This document shows positions 44,287-52,271 of a stretch of 64,000 nucleotides of DNA, piece after piece. Position 1 is the stretch's first letter, and every line of letters begins with the position of its first letter. The position numbers and the translations under genes were made by a program. The DNA lies in NCBI GenBank assembly GCA_963851245.1, contig CAWKOH010000001.1, forward strand, positions 434,001 to 498,000, in the 5' to 3' direction. The notes beneath the pieces were generated by a model. It did no database searches, had not been told where the DNA came from, and was given only the letters and a program-made list of their open reading frames with translations. Source of the stretch: CAWKOH01 sp963851245 (GTDB lineage: Bacteria > Actinomycetota > Acidimicrobiia > Acidimicrobiales > Palsa-688).

Positions 44287-44632
44287 CGCGTCACGCCCGC
44301 CCCGCGCCGGGTGCCCCCGATTGGCAGCGATCTAGTCCGATCGTCCCGTGTGACCAACTGGATCCCGTAGCTCTCAGACAGAACAGCGCTCTTTTGCGGC
44401 CCTGTCAGCTTGAGAAAATGGGAGGAGAGTCTGCGACGACTTCCGGTGCAGCGCATAATGCCCGTTGATCCGCGTGCCTGCCCCCGCAAGGATTGACCTT
44501 TCTGCCGCCAGATCGACGGTGTTGTGCTCGTCCTCGACGTCCGCTGCGAGCGCCGAAAGTACGCCCATAATCCCGCCAACGGTCATCCCCTATCCGCGGT
44601 GCCCGTAGTAGCCCGAATCGCCGGATCAGCAC
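44287..44632. other. Non-coding stretch
   Basis: No supported gene. A minus-strand frame (44586-44374) reads ILAGAGTRINGHYALHRKSS-like text without a ribosome site; I do not trust it. No repeats noticed. Confidence 0.4.
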
Positions 44633-44956
44633 TCAGTATTGGATGTCGAGGGCGTAACGGAGGGCTTGGTCGAGCCTGATCCGGGTTTCGAGGTCGAGGT
44701 GGCCAACTGCTTCTGAATCCAGGAGCGTGGTGGGAATGGTGATCAAGTTGTCGCAGCTGATGACGCTCTCATCGGGAAGTCCCTCGGCGGGCCCGATTTC
44801 AACCTCGGAGCGGAGACCACGGATCGTTCGAGTGATCGGCGCGCAGGTGATGGCGGTGAGCACCTCGATGGCGGCGTCACGGGTGAGGACGCAGACAGGC
44901 CGCCGCCCGGCCGGCAGTCCCAGGTCGGCCCAGATGATGTCACCGCGCTCTACCAC
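44633..44956 (-). CDS. MazF/PemK-type mRNA interferase toxin
   Basis: A 107-residue PemK-fold toxin: VERGDIIWADLGLPAGRRPV, VLTRDAAIEVLTAITCAPIT, DESVISCDNLITIPTTLL and LDQALRYALDI. These blocks carry the conserved N-terminal GDI.W and the Arg/Thr of the ribonuclease site. It would cleave mRNA in single-stranded sites. GTG 44956 overlaps the antitoxin stop by 7 nt; the antitoxin is transcribed first, the usual type II order. Confidence 0.88.
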   Translation of the reverse strand: MVERGDIIWADLGLPAGRRPVCVLTRDAAIEVLTAITCAPITRTIRGLRSEVEIGPAEGLPDESVISCDNLITIPTTLLDSEAVGHLDLETRIRLDQALRYALDIQY

Positions 44957-45195
44957 TCGGGGGCGGTCAGTGAAGCCAGCCGCGAGGCGGCAGAGACGAT
45001 CGCCGGATCCTGGGGCAACCGCCGGTAGGACTCCTGCAGCGCCCGGTCCGCCTCGGCGAGTTCGGCGGCTTCGAGGACTGCCGCAGCGCCGCGACGTAGT
45101 AGGTCCGAGCGATTGGTTCCCTGCTGCTCGGCCAGTCGGTCTAGGCGGTCGACGAGGTCGTCGTCGAGTTGAACGAGCACTTCTCTCCGTCCCAT
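44950..45195 (-). CDS. Ribbon-helix-helix antitoxin (MazE/CopG-type)
   Basis: An 81-residue antitoxin: MGRREVLVQLDDDLVDRLDR is the DNA-binding ribbon and helix A, EQQGTNRSDLLRRGAAAVL helix B; the remaining acidic helix should wrap the toxin. ATG 45195 is chosen because the operator 45195-45220 lies at once upstream; an open frame to 45279 would put coding sequence across the operator. It represses its own promoter together with MazF in known systems. Confidence 0.85.
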   Translation of the reverse strand: MGRREVLVQLDDDLVDRLDRLAEQQGTNRSDLLRRGAAAVLEAAELAEADRALQESYRRLPQDPAIVSAASRLASLTAPEW

Positions 45196-45220
45196 GACCA
45201 TATGGTACATCATATGGTCA
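45195..45220 (-). promoter_or_regulatory. Operator/promoter of the MazEF-type module
   Basis: TGACCATATG (45195-45204), GTACAT, CATATGGTCA (45211-45220) is a perfect 10-bp inverted repeat touching the antitoxin start. On the coding strand it contains TATGAT (45214-45209) as a -10, giving a leader of only a few bases. This is an autoregulatory site for the RHH antitoxin by location and symmetry. Confidence 0.75.
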
Positions 45221-45398
45221 ATCGTTCGGACGACAGCGAACCGCGAGCCCTCCGCAGCGTTTGCCGCCACCGCCGCCACACACGAGGTGGACCCGATGCA
45301 GGCGGCCGGGCTCCCCCATGTTTCACCTGCCCGCCGCCCGCGCAGCGACGATGCGAGATCCGAAGCGGTTCGCGTCGTCGGGGCGGGGAGGCGGATGA

Positions 45399-45836
45399 TC
45401 AGGCGGTGACGGTGGCCGCCTCGACGGCTTGGGCCACGCTTCCTACGTGGATCACCTCGACCTTTTTCGGCTGGGCCTGTTCGGCCACGGGGATGGTGAT
45501 CGTGAGCACCCCGTCGTGGTAGATGGCGGTGATGTTGTCCCGGTCCAGGCTTTCCCCCAGGAACAACTGCCGGCTGAAATCGCCTTGGCCCCGCTCCGCC
45601 ACCAGGACTTCGTCACCTTCGTCTCGCAGCCACGTACGCGTGGCCCGCATGGTGAGTACATCTTTCTCGACAGTCAAGTCGATCGAGCCGGGATCGGCAC
45701 CGGGCAGATCGAAATCAACCTTGAACTCGTTACCCCGACGGTATGCGTCCACCGGGACTTGGCGAACTCGGCGCTCGCTCAGCAACTGCTCGGTGATCCG
45801 GTCGAACTCGCGGAACGGTTCGAATCGCATCAACAT
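45399..45836 (-). CDS. Hsp20 / alpha-crystallin small heat-shock protein
   Basis: A 145-residue small heat-shock protein. An N-terminal segment FEPFREFDRITEQLL precedes the alpha-crystallin domain: VPVDAYRRGNEFKVDFDLPG, SIDLTVEKDVLTMRATR, RQLFLGESLDRDNITAIYHDGVLTITIPVAE (with the GVLTI-type motif) and a C-terminal KKVEV. It prevents aggregation of unfolding proteins. ATG 45836 is preceded by AAGGAAAGG. It is divergent from the winged-helix gene at 45970; the shared region has several CTAG tetramers but no HAIR or CIRCE element. Confidence 0.9.
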   Translation of the reverse strand: MLMRFEPFREFDRITEQLLSERRVRQVPVDAYRRGNEFKVDFDLPGADPGSIDLTVEKDVLTMRATRTWLRDEGDEVLVAERGQGDFSRQLFLGESLDRDNITAIYHDGVLTITIPVAEQAQPKKVEVIHVGSVAQAVEAATVTA

Positions 45837-45951
45837 GGTGAATCCTTTCCTTGACGCTCGAACAGCTGACGGTCTGCGACCGAGGTGCCTCGAACGTCTG
45901 AGGAGCATCATACTCTAGTTCCCCGACACTAGCAATCTATTTCTAGAACTA

Positions 45952-45966
45952 CTCAGCTAAGCTGAG
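45952..45966. promoter_or_regulatory. Palindromic operator before the winged-helix regulator
   Basis: CTCAGCT (45952-45958), A, AGCTGAG (45960-45966) is a perfect 7-bp inverted repeat ending 3 nt before ATG 45970, fitting autoregulation. A close relative lies at 32362-32376 and a partial one at 52638-52647 (CTAAGCTAAG). Confidence 0.6.
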
Positions 45967-45969
45967 GTT

Positions 45970-46281
45970 ATGCCCCAGTGGAGCTTCCTCACCAACCATG
46001 CCCGGGTCCTGGTGTGCATCGCCCATGACCCAGGGGTGCGCCTGCGCGACATCGCCGCCGCGGTGGGCATCACCGAGCGCAGCGCCTATGCGATCGTGAC
46101 CGACCTGGTCGCGGCGGGCTACGTGGTCAAAGACAAGGACACCGACGGGCGTCGCAACCGCTACCAGATCCAAACCCACCTGCCCCTCGGGGAAGCCATC
46201 GGCCGGGAACCAAGCATCGGAGAGATCCTGGACATACTCGTCGACAACAACAGCCCCACGAGGGCGTCGGCGAACGGATAG
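45970..46281 (+). CDS. Winged-helix (MarR-like) transcriptional regulator, 103 residues
   Basis: A compact wHTH protein: FLTNHARVLVCIAHDPGVRL, then RDIAAAVGITERSAYAIVTDLVAAGYVVKD (helix-turn-helix) and a wing DTDGRRNRYQIQ. The C-terminal ~30 residues (IGEILDILVD) may dimerise. No ligand pocket or cysteines are seen. The palindrome immediately upstream and the divergent Hsp20 gene suggest that it controls itself and the heat-shock gene. Known relatives are common, uncharacterised actinobacterial regulators. Confidence 0.82.
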   Translation: MPQWSFLTNHARVLVCIAHDPGVRLRDIAAAVGITERSAYAIVTDLVAAGYVVKDKDTDGRRNRYQIQTHLPLGEAIGREPSIGEILDILVDNNSPTRASANG

Positions 46282-46742
46282 GACCCGCACACTGCACCCG
46301 GACTCGGTGAAAGAACTCTGTCCAAACCTTCTTCTCGCCACCCAGCCAAAACGAGCGAGGATTGAGACAGGCCAGCACCACCGAAGCGAAGGTCCTGCGT
46401 GCAGCGCCATACGAGCACCGGCGTCGGGGCCGGACGTTTGCTTGGTATTTCGTGCGCTGCGAGGCCGCCCATCGCGGCATCTCTTGGAGGATGCTGTGGA
46501 TGGCTTGGGGCAGGTGGCCGCGAAGGGCAGAGTTGGAATCTCGGTTCCGCTGGAGTGCTCTGCTTCGCGTTCGGCGATCGGCGGAACTCAGCACGCAGGT
46601 GATGCCGGGACCGGCACCGAGCGGGCCACGGCCGGAGCAGCCACCGGATGCTTGGTACATCTCACTTGTCGCAACGACCCCACCGACCGCCCCCGCCAGT
46701 GCCACAGCAGGACCCGCCAGCCAGAACTAGCGATAGCGCCGA
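46282..46742. other. Non-coding stretch
   Basis: No supported gene. Several overlapping frames are open on both strands because of the high GC content, but none has a ribosome site or recognisable motifs. Confidence 0.45.
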
Positions 46743-46929
46743 TCAGGATGTCGCCGCGCTGTTGCCCGACGCCTCGGCTCGAACGCCCGCAGTATCCCCC
46801 GCGATCACGCAGAGAACGCCTTCGTGGTCGCCCTGGTCGAGCACCTACGCGTCGGCGTAGATAGGGCGGCCAGCCAGGCTTCCCACGAAGGTCGCGCTGT
46901 TCGAGGATGCGGGACCAACGGCGAAGATA
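46743..46929 (-). pseudogene. Small protein remnant with in-frame TAG, next to WhiB
   Basis: The minus strand reads ANIFAVGPASSNSATFVGSL, AGRPIYADA, TAG (46847-46845), then VLDQGDHEGVLCVIAGDTAG, VRAEASGNSAATS and a stop at 46745-46743. Both parts are protein-like and in one frame. It begins directly behind the WhiB stop; the would-be start is ATA, so a start may be mutated too. Family not recognised. A decayed partner gene of the WhiB is the simplest reading. Confidence 0.35.
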
Positions 46930-46933
46930 TTGG

Positions 46934-47264
46934 CTATGTGGCGGGAGCCTGCCGACGGCGGGCCTGTCGCCGGAGCCGCCGACGGTCAGCCTGGGTGAGC
47001 CCACCCCACGTGCCGTCCAGGGATGGGCCCTGATTCAGGGCCCATGCCCCGCAGGCGGCGCATACCAGGCAGCCGGCACAGATGCGTTTTGCGGTTTCGC
47101 AGCTGTCGCCTTCGTGAGCGAACCAGTCGCCCTCGGAATGTTCACGGCAGGCGGCCTGGCCGGTGCCACGCGCGGTGGCGACGGTCGAGCAGGTCGAGCA
47201 CGTTGCCGATGGTTGATCCGTCGTCGTCCCAGGGCCGCCCGACCAAGACTGTCATCTCGTACAT
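46934..47264 (-). pseudogene. WhiB-family Fe-S regulator, frameshifted
   Basis: One minus-strand frame encodes AACREH (Cys 1), GDWFAHEGDSCETAKRICAGC (Cys 2, 3), LVCAAC (Cys 4, five residues after Cys 3), then GTWGGLTQADRRRLRRQARR: the four-cysteine cluster, the G-x-W-G-G turn and the basic DNA-binding tail of WhiB proteins. This frame has no start. The preceding frame (ATG 47264 or 47255: MTVLVGRPWDDDG, NVLDLLDRRHRAWHR) supplies the N-terminus if one base is changed near 47150. WhiB proteins sense NO or O2 through a 4Fe-4S cluster. Stop at 46936-46934. Confidence 0.7.
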
Positions 47265-47619
47265 GTCGGCCACTACATTCACCCTTGTCTCGCTTCGTCT
47301 CGTGCGGCAGGGTCTAGGCGGCGCTAATGGCAAACGTTACACCCGCCGAGCGGCGAAGAAAGCCGAACTCGATATTTTCGTCGGGGACCGGCTCGGACCT
47401 CGGCAGGTCCACAGCCGACGACCGTTCAATCGCGGCGGTCCCCGCCCTGCTGGAGCTCTACGGACCCCATCACGCCTGAAGAAGAGACCTACTAGGCCGC
47501 TGCCGTGCAGGTGGCTGCTGGCGGCCGAGTTGAAGTCCCCGCCCACGAGCCTTGCTGGTTTCCGGTATGTCAGTGGACCATAGGTTTGGCGCTCGATGCC
47601 GAACCTTTGCTCTCCGCCC
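47265..47619. repeat. Spacer with a duplicated 48-bp piece of the YihY gene
   Basis: 47499-47546 repeats 48344-48389 with a few substitutions (TGCCGTGCAGG, GGCTGCTG, GTTGAAGTC and CTCCCAC-like blocks). On the minus strand it encodes VGGDFNSAASSHLHGSG, matching VGADFNPAGSSRLHGTA of the YihY protein. Surrounding sequence is not coding. It is a scrap of a second YihY copy or a local duplication. Confidence 0.5.
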
Positions 47620-48818
47620 TCAGCCTCCGGGTGCGGGCTGGTCCGGGTTGTTGTCGTCGCGGCGGGCGTCGACGGCCGCCTGGTGGGGGGCGTCGGGGCC
47701 GAAGCCGACGCCGATGGTCTGGTCTGTGCCCCGACGTTGCTGGTGGACCAGGGCGTATCGGACCTGGCGGTCGGCGTCGGTCGGCTCGCCGAGAGGCAGG
47801 GCCCGGGGGTACAGCGACCGCTCCAGGACCGGGTTGAGCTCGGCCGCGTAGATGCTGAATTTGGACAGCAGCAACAGGAACAACACCAAGCCGATGACCG
47901 ACCCGAAGGTGCCGTAGGTGTTCGACGCGTTCTTCATTTCATGGGTGACCAGTCCGATGCCGACGGTGATGAGCAGCGTGAACACGATGGCCCCGGCGAT
48001 CGCCCCGGGCAGCAGGGCCCGGGTCCTGATCACCTTGGGGGTGAGCACCGCGAACGCCGCGTAGTACAGGCCGACATTAACGACCACCAGGGCGGCGACG
48101 ACCAGGACCCGCAGGGCCAGGCTCTCCGACGCCTCCGTGGCGTAGCTTGAGGCGAAGGCGTTGATCAGGAACGCCCCGCCGATGATGAGCAACGAAGCCA
48201 GGCTGCACCCCAGCCGGGGCAGGAACCCGGTCCGCTCCGTCTGGGGGACGTTCCACACCGAGGCCATGGCCTCCTGGGCGGTCCGGGTCAGCCCTTGGGC
48301 GCCGTAGAGGAGACCGACCAGGCCGATGACCAAGCCCAGGCCGTGCCGTGCAGGCGGCTGCTGCCGGCCGGGTTGAAGTCGGCTCCCACGACCGGGAACT
48401 TGTGCAGGGTAGAGACGATGCCGCTGCCCAGCGACTTCTGGCCGATGAATCCGAAGACCGTGACCACTATCAGCAGCAAAGGGAAGATGGCGGTAAAGCC
48501 ATACCAGGCCAAGCTGACCACCGACGGGTTGGCGTTATCGTCACCGAGCTTCTTGACCACACCGTAAGACGATCCAGCCAGGCGGTTGCGCCGCTGCCAG
48601 CGGTCCACCAAGCCCAGCAGCGGCCGCCGCGCCTTGGTCATGGGGGTCATCACTGGGCTCGGCCCACCGGACCCATCACCGTTGCTGACCGCGCTCGCCT
48701 CCCTCGCAGGTGGCCTGGCATGATCCGCGGCGTGGGCCGCCGGATCTGGCCAACTTGGGGCTGCTGGGGTGCGGGCTGTTGTCGTCGCTTGGCGCCCTGC
48801 CTTGTTGGTTGTCGTCAT
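47620..48818 (-). pseudogene. YihY/BrkB-family membrane protein, frameshifted
   Basis: The 5' frame (ATG 48818) has a ~60-residue Ala/Pro-rich cytosolic tail, then WQRRNRLAGSSYGVVKKLGD, SLAWYGFTAIFPLLLIVVTV and HKFPVVGADFNPAGS. The 3' frame continues with GLGLVIGLVGLLYGAQGLTR, AMASVWNVPQTERTGFLPRL and four more helices including FGSVIGLVLFLLLLSKFSIY. A one-base change near 48340 divides them. Complete, it would be a ~390-residue six-helix YihY protein with a charged C-terminus. Function in the family is not settled (older ribonuclease BN claims were withdrawn). Confidence 0.78.
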
Positions 48819-48910
48819 AGCTGATCCTCGTATTGAGACGAAAGAAATGAGCCCTCTGGGGTCAGTGGCTAACTGCCGAACGAGGGCCGGCGATGGCCCC
48901 GGTGCGTCGC

Positions 48911-49045
48911 CTAGGCCCTGCGTCGGCGCAGCGTCATGAACAGGATCACGGCGACCAGGATGAGAATGATCACTCCTACACTTATCGCGGTGCTCCGCTG
49001 ACGTTCAGCGGATAAGCCGACCGGCGATAGCGCCGGTGGGGTCAT
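48911..49045 (-). CDS. Small single-pass membrane protein, 44 residues
   Basis: ATG 49045 opens MTPPALSPVGLSAERQRSTA, then a helix ISVGVIILILVAVILFMTL and a tail RRRRA with TAG at 48913-48911. One strong hydrophobic helix followed by four arginines predicts N-out/C-in insertion. No Shine-Dalgarno site is visible. It is downstream of nothing co-directional and just upstream of YihY (same strand). Too short for most gene callers; moderate support from the clean helix and stop. Confidence 0.42.
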   Translation of the reverse strand: MTPPALSPVGLSAERQRSTAISVGVIILILVAVILFMTLRRRRA

Positions 49046-49504
49046 GACGAAACGACGATGTCGACCACGATCGGCAAACAGCCGCCACTGCGATGAAGTA
49101 GATGTCGCGTTTGAGCTGTCGGGGCGATCAGGGGTGCGGGAACAGGGCGCGCCGATGCGGCAAGCCCGCTAAACGTGAGACTCACTGCAACCTCCCTGAT
49201 CGGCAAACGCAACCATTCATGCGCTACCTGGGTCCAGAGCAACGCTCCCGGAGGGTGCCGAAAGCTACGGCAGAGTCCAGCACGGTACGGGCGAACACCC
49301 CTGTGTCAAAACCAACACTACACGGAATACCGCCCCCAGTAGAACAGGCCGCGTCTCTAACGACACGTCGAGCCCACAGGCCGAGCGGGCTGGGAGCTGC
49401 GATGCCGGCTAGCGCGGCAGCGTAAGAAGCGCGCCTCCGATAACCGAGATAGGTCCCCGCGGCCCACGGCAGGGTGTAGACCGGTCTGTGACAGGAGGCT
49501 CATC
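49046..49504. other. Non-coding stretch
   Basis: I see no gene. An open minus-strand frame (49242-49042) reads VAVSLTFSGLAASARPVPAP, which could mimic a signal peptide, but there is no ribosome site and no family match. No repeats noticed. Confidence 0.4.
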
Positions 49505-49795
49505 ATGAGCGCGCTCGACAAGATCAAGATCAAGAACAGGGTGCAGACCAACATGGGGCCGGCTCGGGAGGCTGTAGACCGAGAGGCCGGCGACGGATCA
49601 CTGGGGCGGCTGGATCTTCACAACTCTTCGGTGGATGAGAACGCGGCTCGGGCTGGGTTCTGCGCCACGGTCCATTTGCCTAGCGGGCGGGTGTGGGTCT
49701 TTCCCGTTCACCACCACGGAAGCTGCTGTTTCGTTCAGCGCGACGAAGAGTTAGACATCGTTTCGGCTTCCATGCGACGTCTCCGACGATTCTGA
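49505..49795 (+). CDS. CsbD-like N-terminus fused to an unrelated short C-terminus
   Basis: A 96-residue protein. The first ~38 residues (MSALDKIKIKNRVQTNMG, AREAVDREAGDGSLGR) follow the start of CsbD stress proteins (xxALDKxKxKxxxxxGxAKEAxGRATGD). CsbD should continue with a second helix; here it changes to NSSVDENAARAGF, CATVHLPSGRVWVFPVHHHGSCCF. GGAGG lies 6 nt before ATG 49505. Either a real chimera or a CsbD gene overrun by other sequence. Likely stress related through the promoter it retains. Confidence 0.5.
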   Translation: MSALDKIKIKNRVQTNMGPAREAVDREAGDGSLGRLDLHNSSVDENAARAGFCATVHLPSGRVWVFPVHHHGSCCFVQRDEELDIVSASMRRLRRF

Positions 49796-50093
49796 ACCTC
49801 ACCCCTTCAACGGTCGGTTCTCGAGGCGGTCCGACCGTCGCTTGAAGGCTTAGGGCCACGTGACGCGCCCGATAACCGCCGGGCGAGGAAACGACCCAGC
49901 CGAGACATCGACGCCTAGCCGTGACGCCAAATCGCCCCGCAACGTTGGGGACCCACCACGCTCTTCGTACCCCATCTTGGCGCGCACCAAATCGAGGCAA
50001 GCCCGACTGACTGCTCCGACTCGGCGACGCACGCCCGAGCCGCGGGTCAGATTCGACTGGCACAGGGTTGCACTACTACAGGAAGGCACTCAC
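49796..50093. other. Non-coding stretch
   Basis: No gene seen between the CsbD-like protein and the PRC-barrel-like remnant. The last 20 bases carry the AGGAAGG ribosome site for ATG 50094. Confidence 0.4.
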
Positions 50094-50400
50094 ATGAGAG
50101 GTAGGACACGGGTAACGATCGGAGTGGACGCCATCTGTGCGGATGGGTTTCCGGTGAAGTGAGCCGGGTGGTCGTGGACCCGAACGTTCGCTCGGCTACT
50201 CACCTCGTGGAGGAACCGAAGCATCGCAGCGGACTCGGCCAAAAACCACCTCCTGCCAGGGAACAACACAGGCGCCACGACGCCGCACTACTGGCCGGGG
50301 ATCCTCCTGCTGGCGATCGGATGCCGCCACCACCGTCATTCGAGGAACTGACCGCCCGCCGACAACGCGGTGCTAGACCCAACGTCGAGTGGGAACGAAG
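50094..50400 (+). pseudogene. PRC-barrel/DUF2171-like small protein, frameshifted
   Basis: ATG 50094 with AGGAAGG upstream begins RVTIGVDAICADGFPVK and stops at 50162. The next frame from 50159 continues VSRVVVDPNVRSATHLVEEPKHRSGLG. Together they match the PRC-barrel-like pattern xxxIGxxVVCxDGxxGxVxRVVVDPxxRxVTHLVVEPKHRxGLG. One missing G at AAGTGAG explains the stop. The C-terminal part after GLG is no longer family-like. Such proteins accompany stress genes in actinobacteria; function unknown. Confidence 0.55.
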
Positions 50401-50685
50401 GGCGAGAGTAGAGCCTGCGACGTCGAGACCGACGAGCCGCAGTTCGCCACGGTCAAGGAAGGCTTCATCGGCCGTCACCTGACTTTCGTACCCCTAGGCG
50501 GAATCCAGATCGGTCCCGACGACTTGCAGGTTGCAGTGACCAAGGAGCAGGTCCAGTCTGCGCCAAACATCGAGATGCACGGCGAAGAGCTGTCGCAGGC
50601 GGATGAGTCAACCCTCTATCACCACTTCGAGATGAACTACACCCCGCCTAGCACCGAGAGCGGACGCCGTCTCGCTCGCCGCTGA
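50389..50685 (+). pseudogene. PRC-barrel domain remnant, 5' truncated
   Basis: EPQFATVKEGFIGRHLTFVP, LGGIQIGPDDLQVAVTKEQV, SAPNIEMHGEELSQADESTL, YHHFEMNYTPPSTESGRRLA matches the second half of PRC-barrel stress proteins (E-P-x-W-x-x-V-x-x-G-x-F-G, then K-x-x-V-x-x-A-P, then L-Y-x-H-Y). The first ~40 residues of the family are missing, and the upstream frame holds the previous remnant. The ending SGRRLARR is intact. A probable fusion scar of two PRC-type genes. Confidence 0.55.
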
Positions 50686-50942
50686 GTGTTGCCCAGACCC
50701 CCAACCCTGGGTCGACAGAGCCTGATCCGCCCACGGGAATGCCGTTGGCGCCAGATCGACAGCCGACCTGAGAGCGTCCCTTGAGGCCGCACCCCAGACG
50801 TCGTGGTTGCGGACACGGTGCGAGCCCCCGGAGCTTGACCGACCCAACGTGCAGCGGTCCACCCCCGCCGCTTGGACCCGGGCGGGTGGGCACCTCGAAG
50901 CTACGGTCGGGTTCGAGCGGGCGAAATTGCGTTCAGCCCGTA

Positions 50943-51314
50943 TTAGCTCGCGATCCGGACCGGGACCGCCCCGAATGGGTCGAGCGCGTAGGCCAGCGAC
51001 ACCCGGTGGTAACCGTCCGCGATCTCGGCGCCATCGTCGAGCGAGACGACGAGCACGGGCGACAGTTTTCCCCCGGCCGCCAACTTCGCAAGATCCCGCA
51101 GGACGCCCGGATCGTTGAGCGGGAGCGGTTCGAGCCGGGATGCTCGCAGGATGTCATTGGCGCGCCGTTCGGTGACCGACGCCTCCTTGAGTCGCTTAAC
51201 GAGACTCTTCGCCTTGTCTGGGTTCAGCCGGATAGAGAGGAAGGCTTCGGCCGCGTCGAAGTCGTGGGCGACAACGTCCTTCTTCCAACTGATCACCGGG
51301 ACAGATTCGGTCAC
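50943..51314 (-). CDS. ParB-like nuclease-fold hypothetical protein
   Basis: A 123-residue protein: SVPVISWKKDVVAHDFDAAE, AFLSIRLNPDKAKSLVKRLK, KAxDILRAS-type RANDILRASRLEPLP, then GGKLSPVLVVSLDDGAEIADGYHRVSLAYALD. The last block (P-V-x-V ... I-A-D-G-Y-H-R) is the ParB/sulfiredoxin-type GxHR core. No HTH is present, so it is not a partition protein. GTG 51314 opens at the first family residue. Isolated; function unknown. Confidence 0.7.
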   Translation of the reverse strand: MTESVPVISWKKDVVAHDFDAAEAFLSIRLNPDKAKSLVKRLKEASVTERRANDILRASRLEPLPLNDPGVLRDLAKLAAGGKLSPVLVVSLDDGAEIADGYHRVSLAYALDPFGAVPVRIAS

Positions 51315-51527
51315 ACAGCGAAGTGTAACCCCGGGCGCGGTGTGTCGAGTCGGCGATCGTTCTTTCGCGGAGGATCCGAACACTGGCGCGCGAGCGTCGG
51401 CCTACCTCACCCAGTCTTGCGTGCCGATCTAGAGACTGCCCAGCCCTGGTCGAATGCGGCGAGGTGAACGTTGTTATGGGCCGCAGCGGCGCCGACAGGG
51501 CGGTCGTTGTGTGGATCGCCTGGCCGT

Positions 51528-51720
51528 TCAGGATTTGCCTGATTCGTAGGCCTCGGTGATCAGGTCGCCTTGCGCTGCTCCCGAGCCTGCTTTGCCGCCG
51601 CCGGGGCCGCGCAGGATCAAGGCGATGGGCGCGGCCACGTACACCCAATAGGCGGTGAATGTCCTGCCGACCAGGTCAGGTCCGAAGGTGCGGGCAGGGT
51701 TCACGGAGCGGGCGCGCTGT
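51528..51720 (-). pseudogene. MIP/aquaporin C-terminal remnant
   Basis: RSVNPARTFGPDLVGRTFTA, YWVYVAAPIALIL, GGGKAGSGAAQGDL is the end of a major intrinsic protein: the second NPA box with Arg (NPAR), FGPxL and the WVYxxxPI helix. All upstream helices and the first NPA are missing; similarity begins right at the NPA near 51715, next to a truncated oxidoreductase transcribed the other way. Non-functional. Confidence 0.65.
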
Positions 51721-51759
51721 TCGTCGCAGACGCAACGGGGGTCGCCACCGTGCGGCGCC

Positions 51760-52271
51760 GTAGCCCCGACTGCGGGTGAGGCGGTCGTGATCGCCGGGGC
51801 GGGCGGCGGGGTTGGCCTGTTCGCGGTCCAACTCGCGATCCGCACGGGAGCGCGCGTTATTGCACTGGCCAGCGAGCGCCATCATGCCTGGCTACGCGAG
51901 CGCGGCGCGGTTTCCGTCGCTTACGGCGACGGCGTCAGCAAGCGGATCACCGCGGCGGCCGAGGAGACGCCGGTGGCCGCGTTCATCGACCTCGTCGGGG
52001 GCGGCTACGTCGAGCTGGCCCTCGAACTCGGCATCGCCAGGGACGGGATTGACACGATCGTCGACTTCCCCTCAATCCAGAAGTACGGCGTCAAGGGGGA
52101 CGGCGGCGCGGCTGCGGCGAGCGCGGCGACTCTGGCCGAACTGGCCGAGGCGATAGTGGCGGGCGACCTCGTCGTGCCGATCCAGCGCACCTACCCGCTC
52201 GACGACGTTCGAGCGGCGTTCACCGAGCTTGAGGCCGGTCACGTCGCGGGAAGATCGTCCTCATCCCCTGA
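51760..52271 (+). pseudogene. Zinc-type MDR quinone oxidoreductase remnant, 5' truncated and frameshifted
   Basis: The frame starts inside an MDR reductase at TAGEAVVIAGAGGGVGLFAVQLAIRTGA (NADPH-binding glycine motif); the N-terminal catalytic half (~120 residues) is absent. It continues with VSVAYGDGVSKRI, FIDLVGGGYVELALELGI, VPIQRTYPLDDVRAAFTELE and GHVAG. The native ending GKIVLIP with TGA at 52269-52271 appears if one G is added to GGG at about 52250; as read it ends RSSSSPD. Cannot be active. Confidence 0.7.

Noticed and set aside
45837..45969. HAIR or CIRCE element before Hsp20
   Set aside because: The intergenic region has CTAG tetramers but neither consensus.
32766..46847. Amber recoding (TAG read as amino acid)
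   Set aside because: TAG is used as normal stop elsewhere (e.g. MazE, WhiB), no suppressor tRNA in the window, and both TAG-containing frames lie among other decayed genes.
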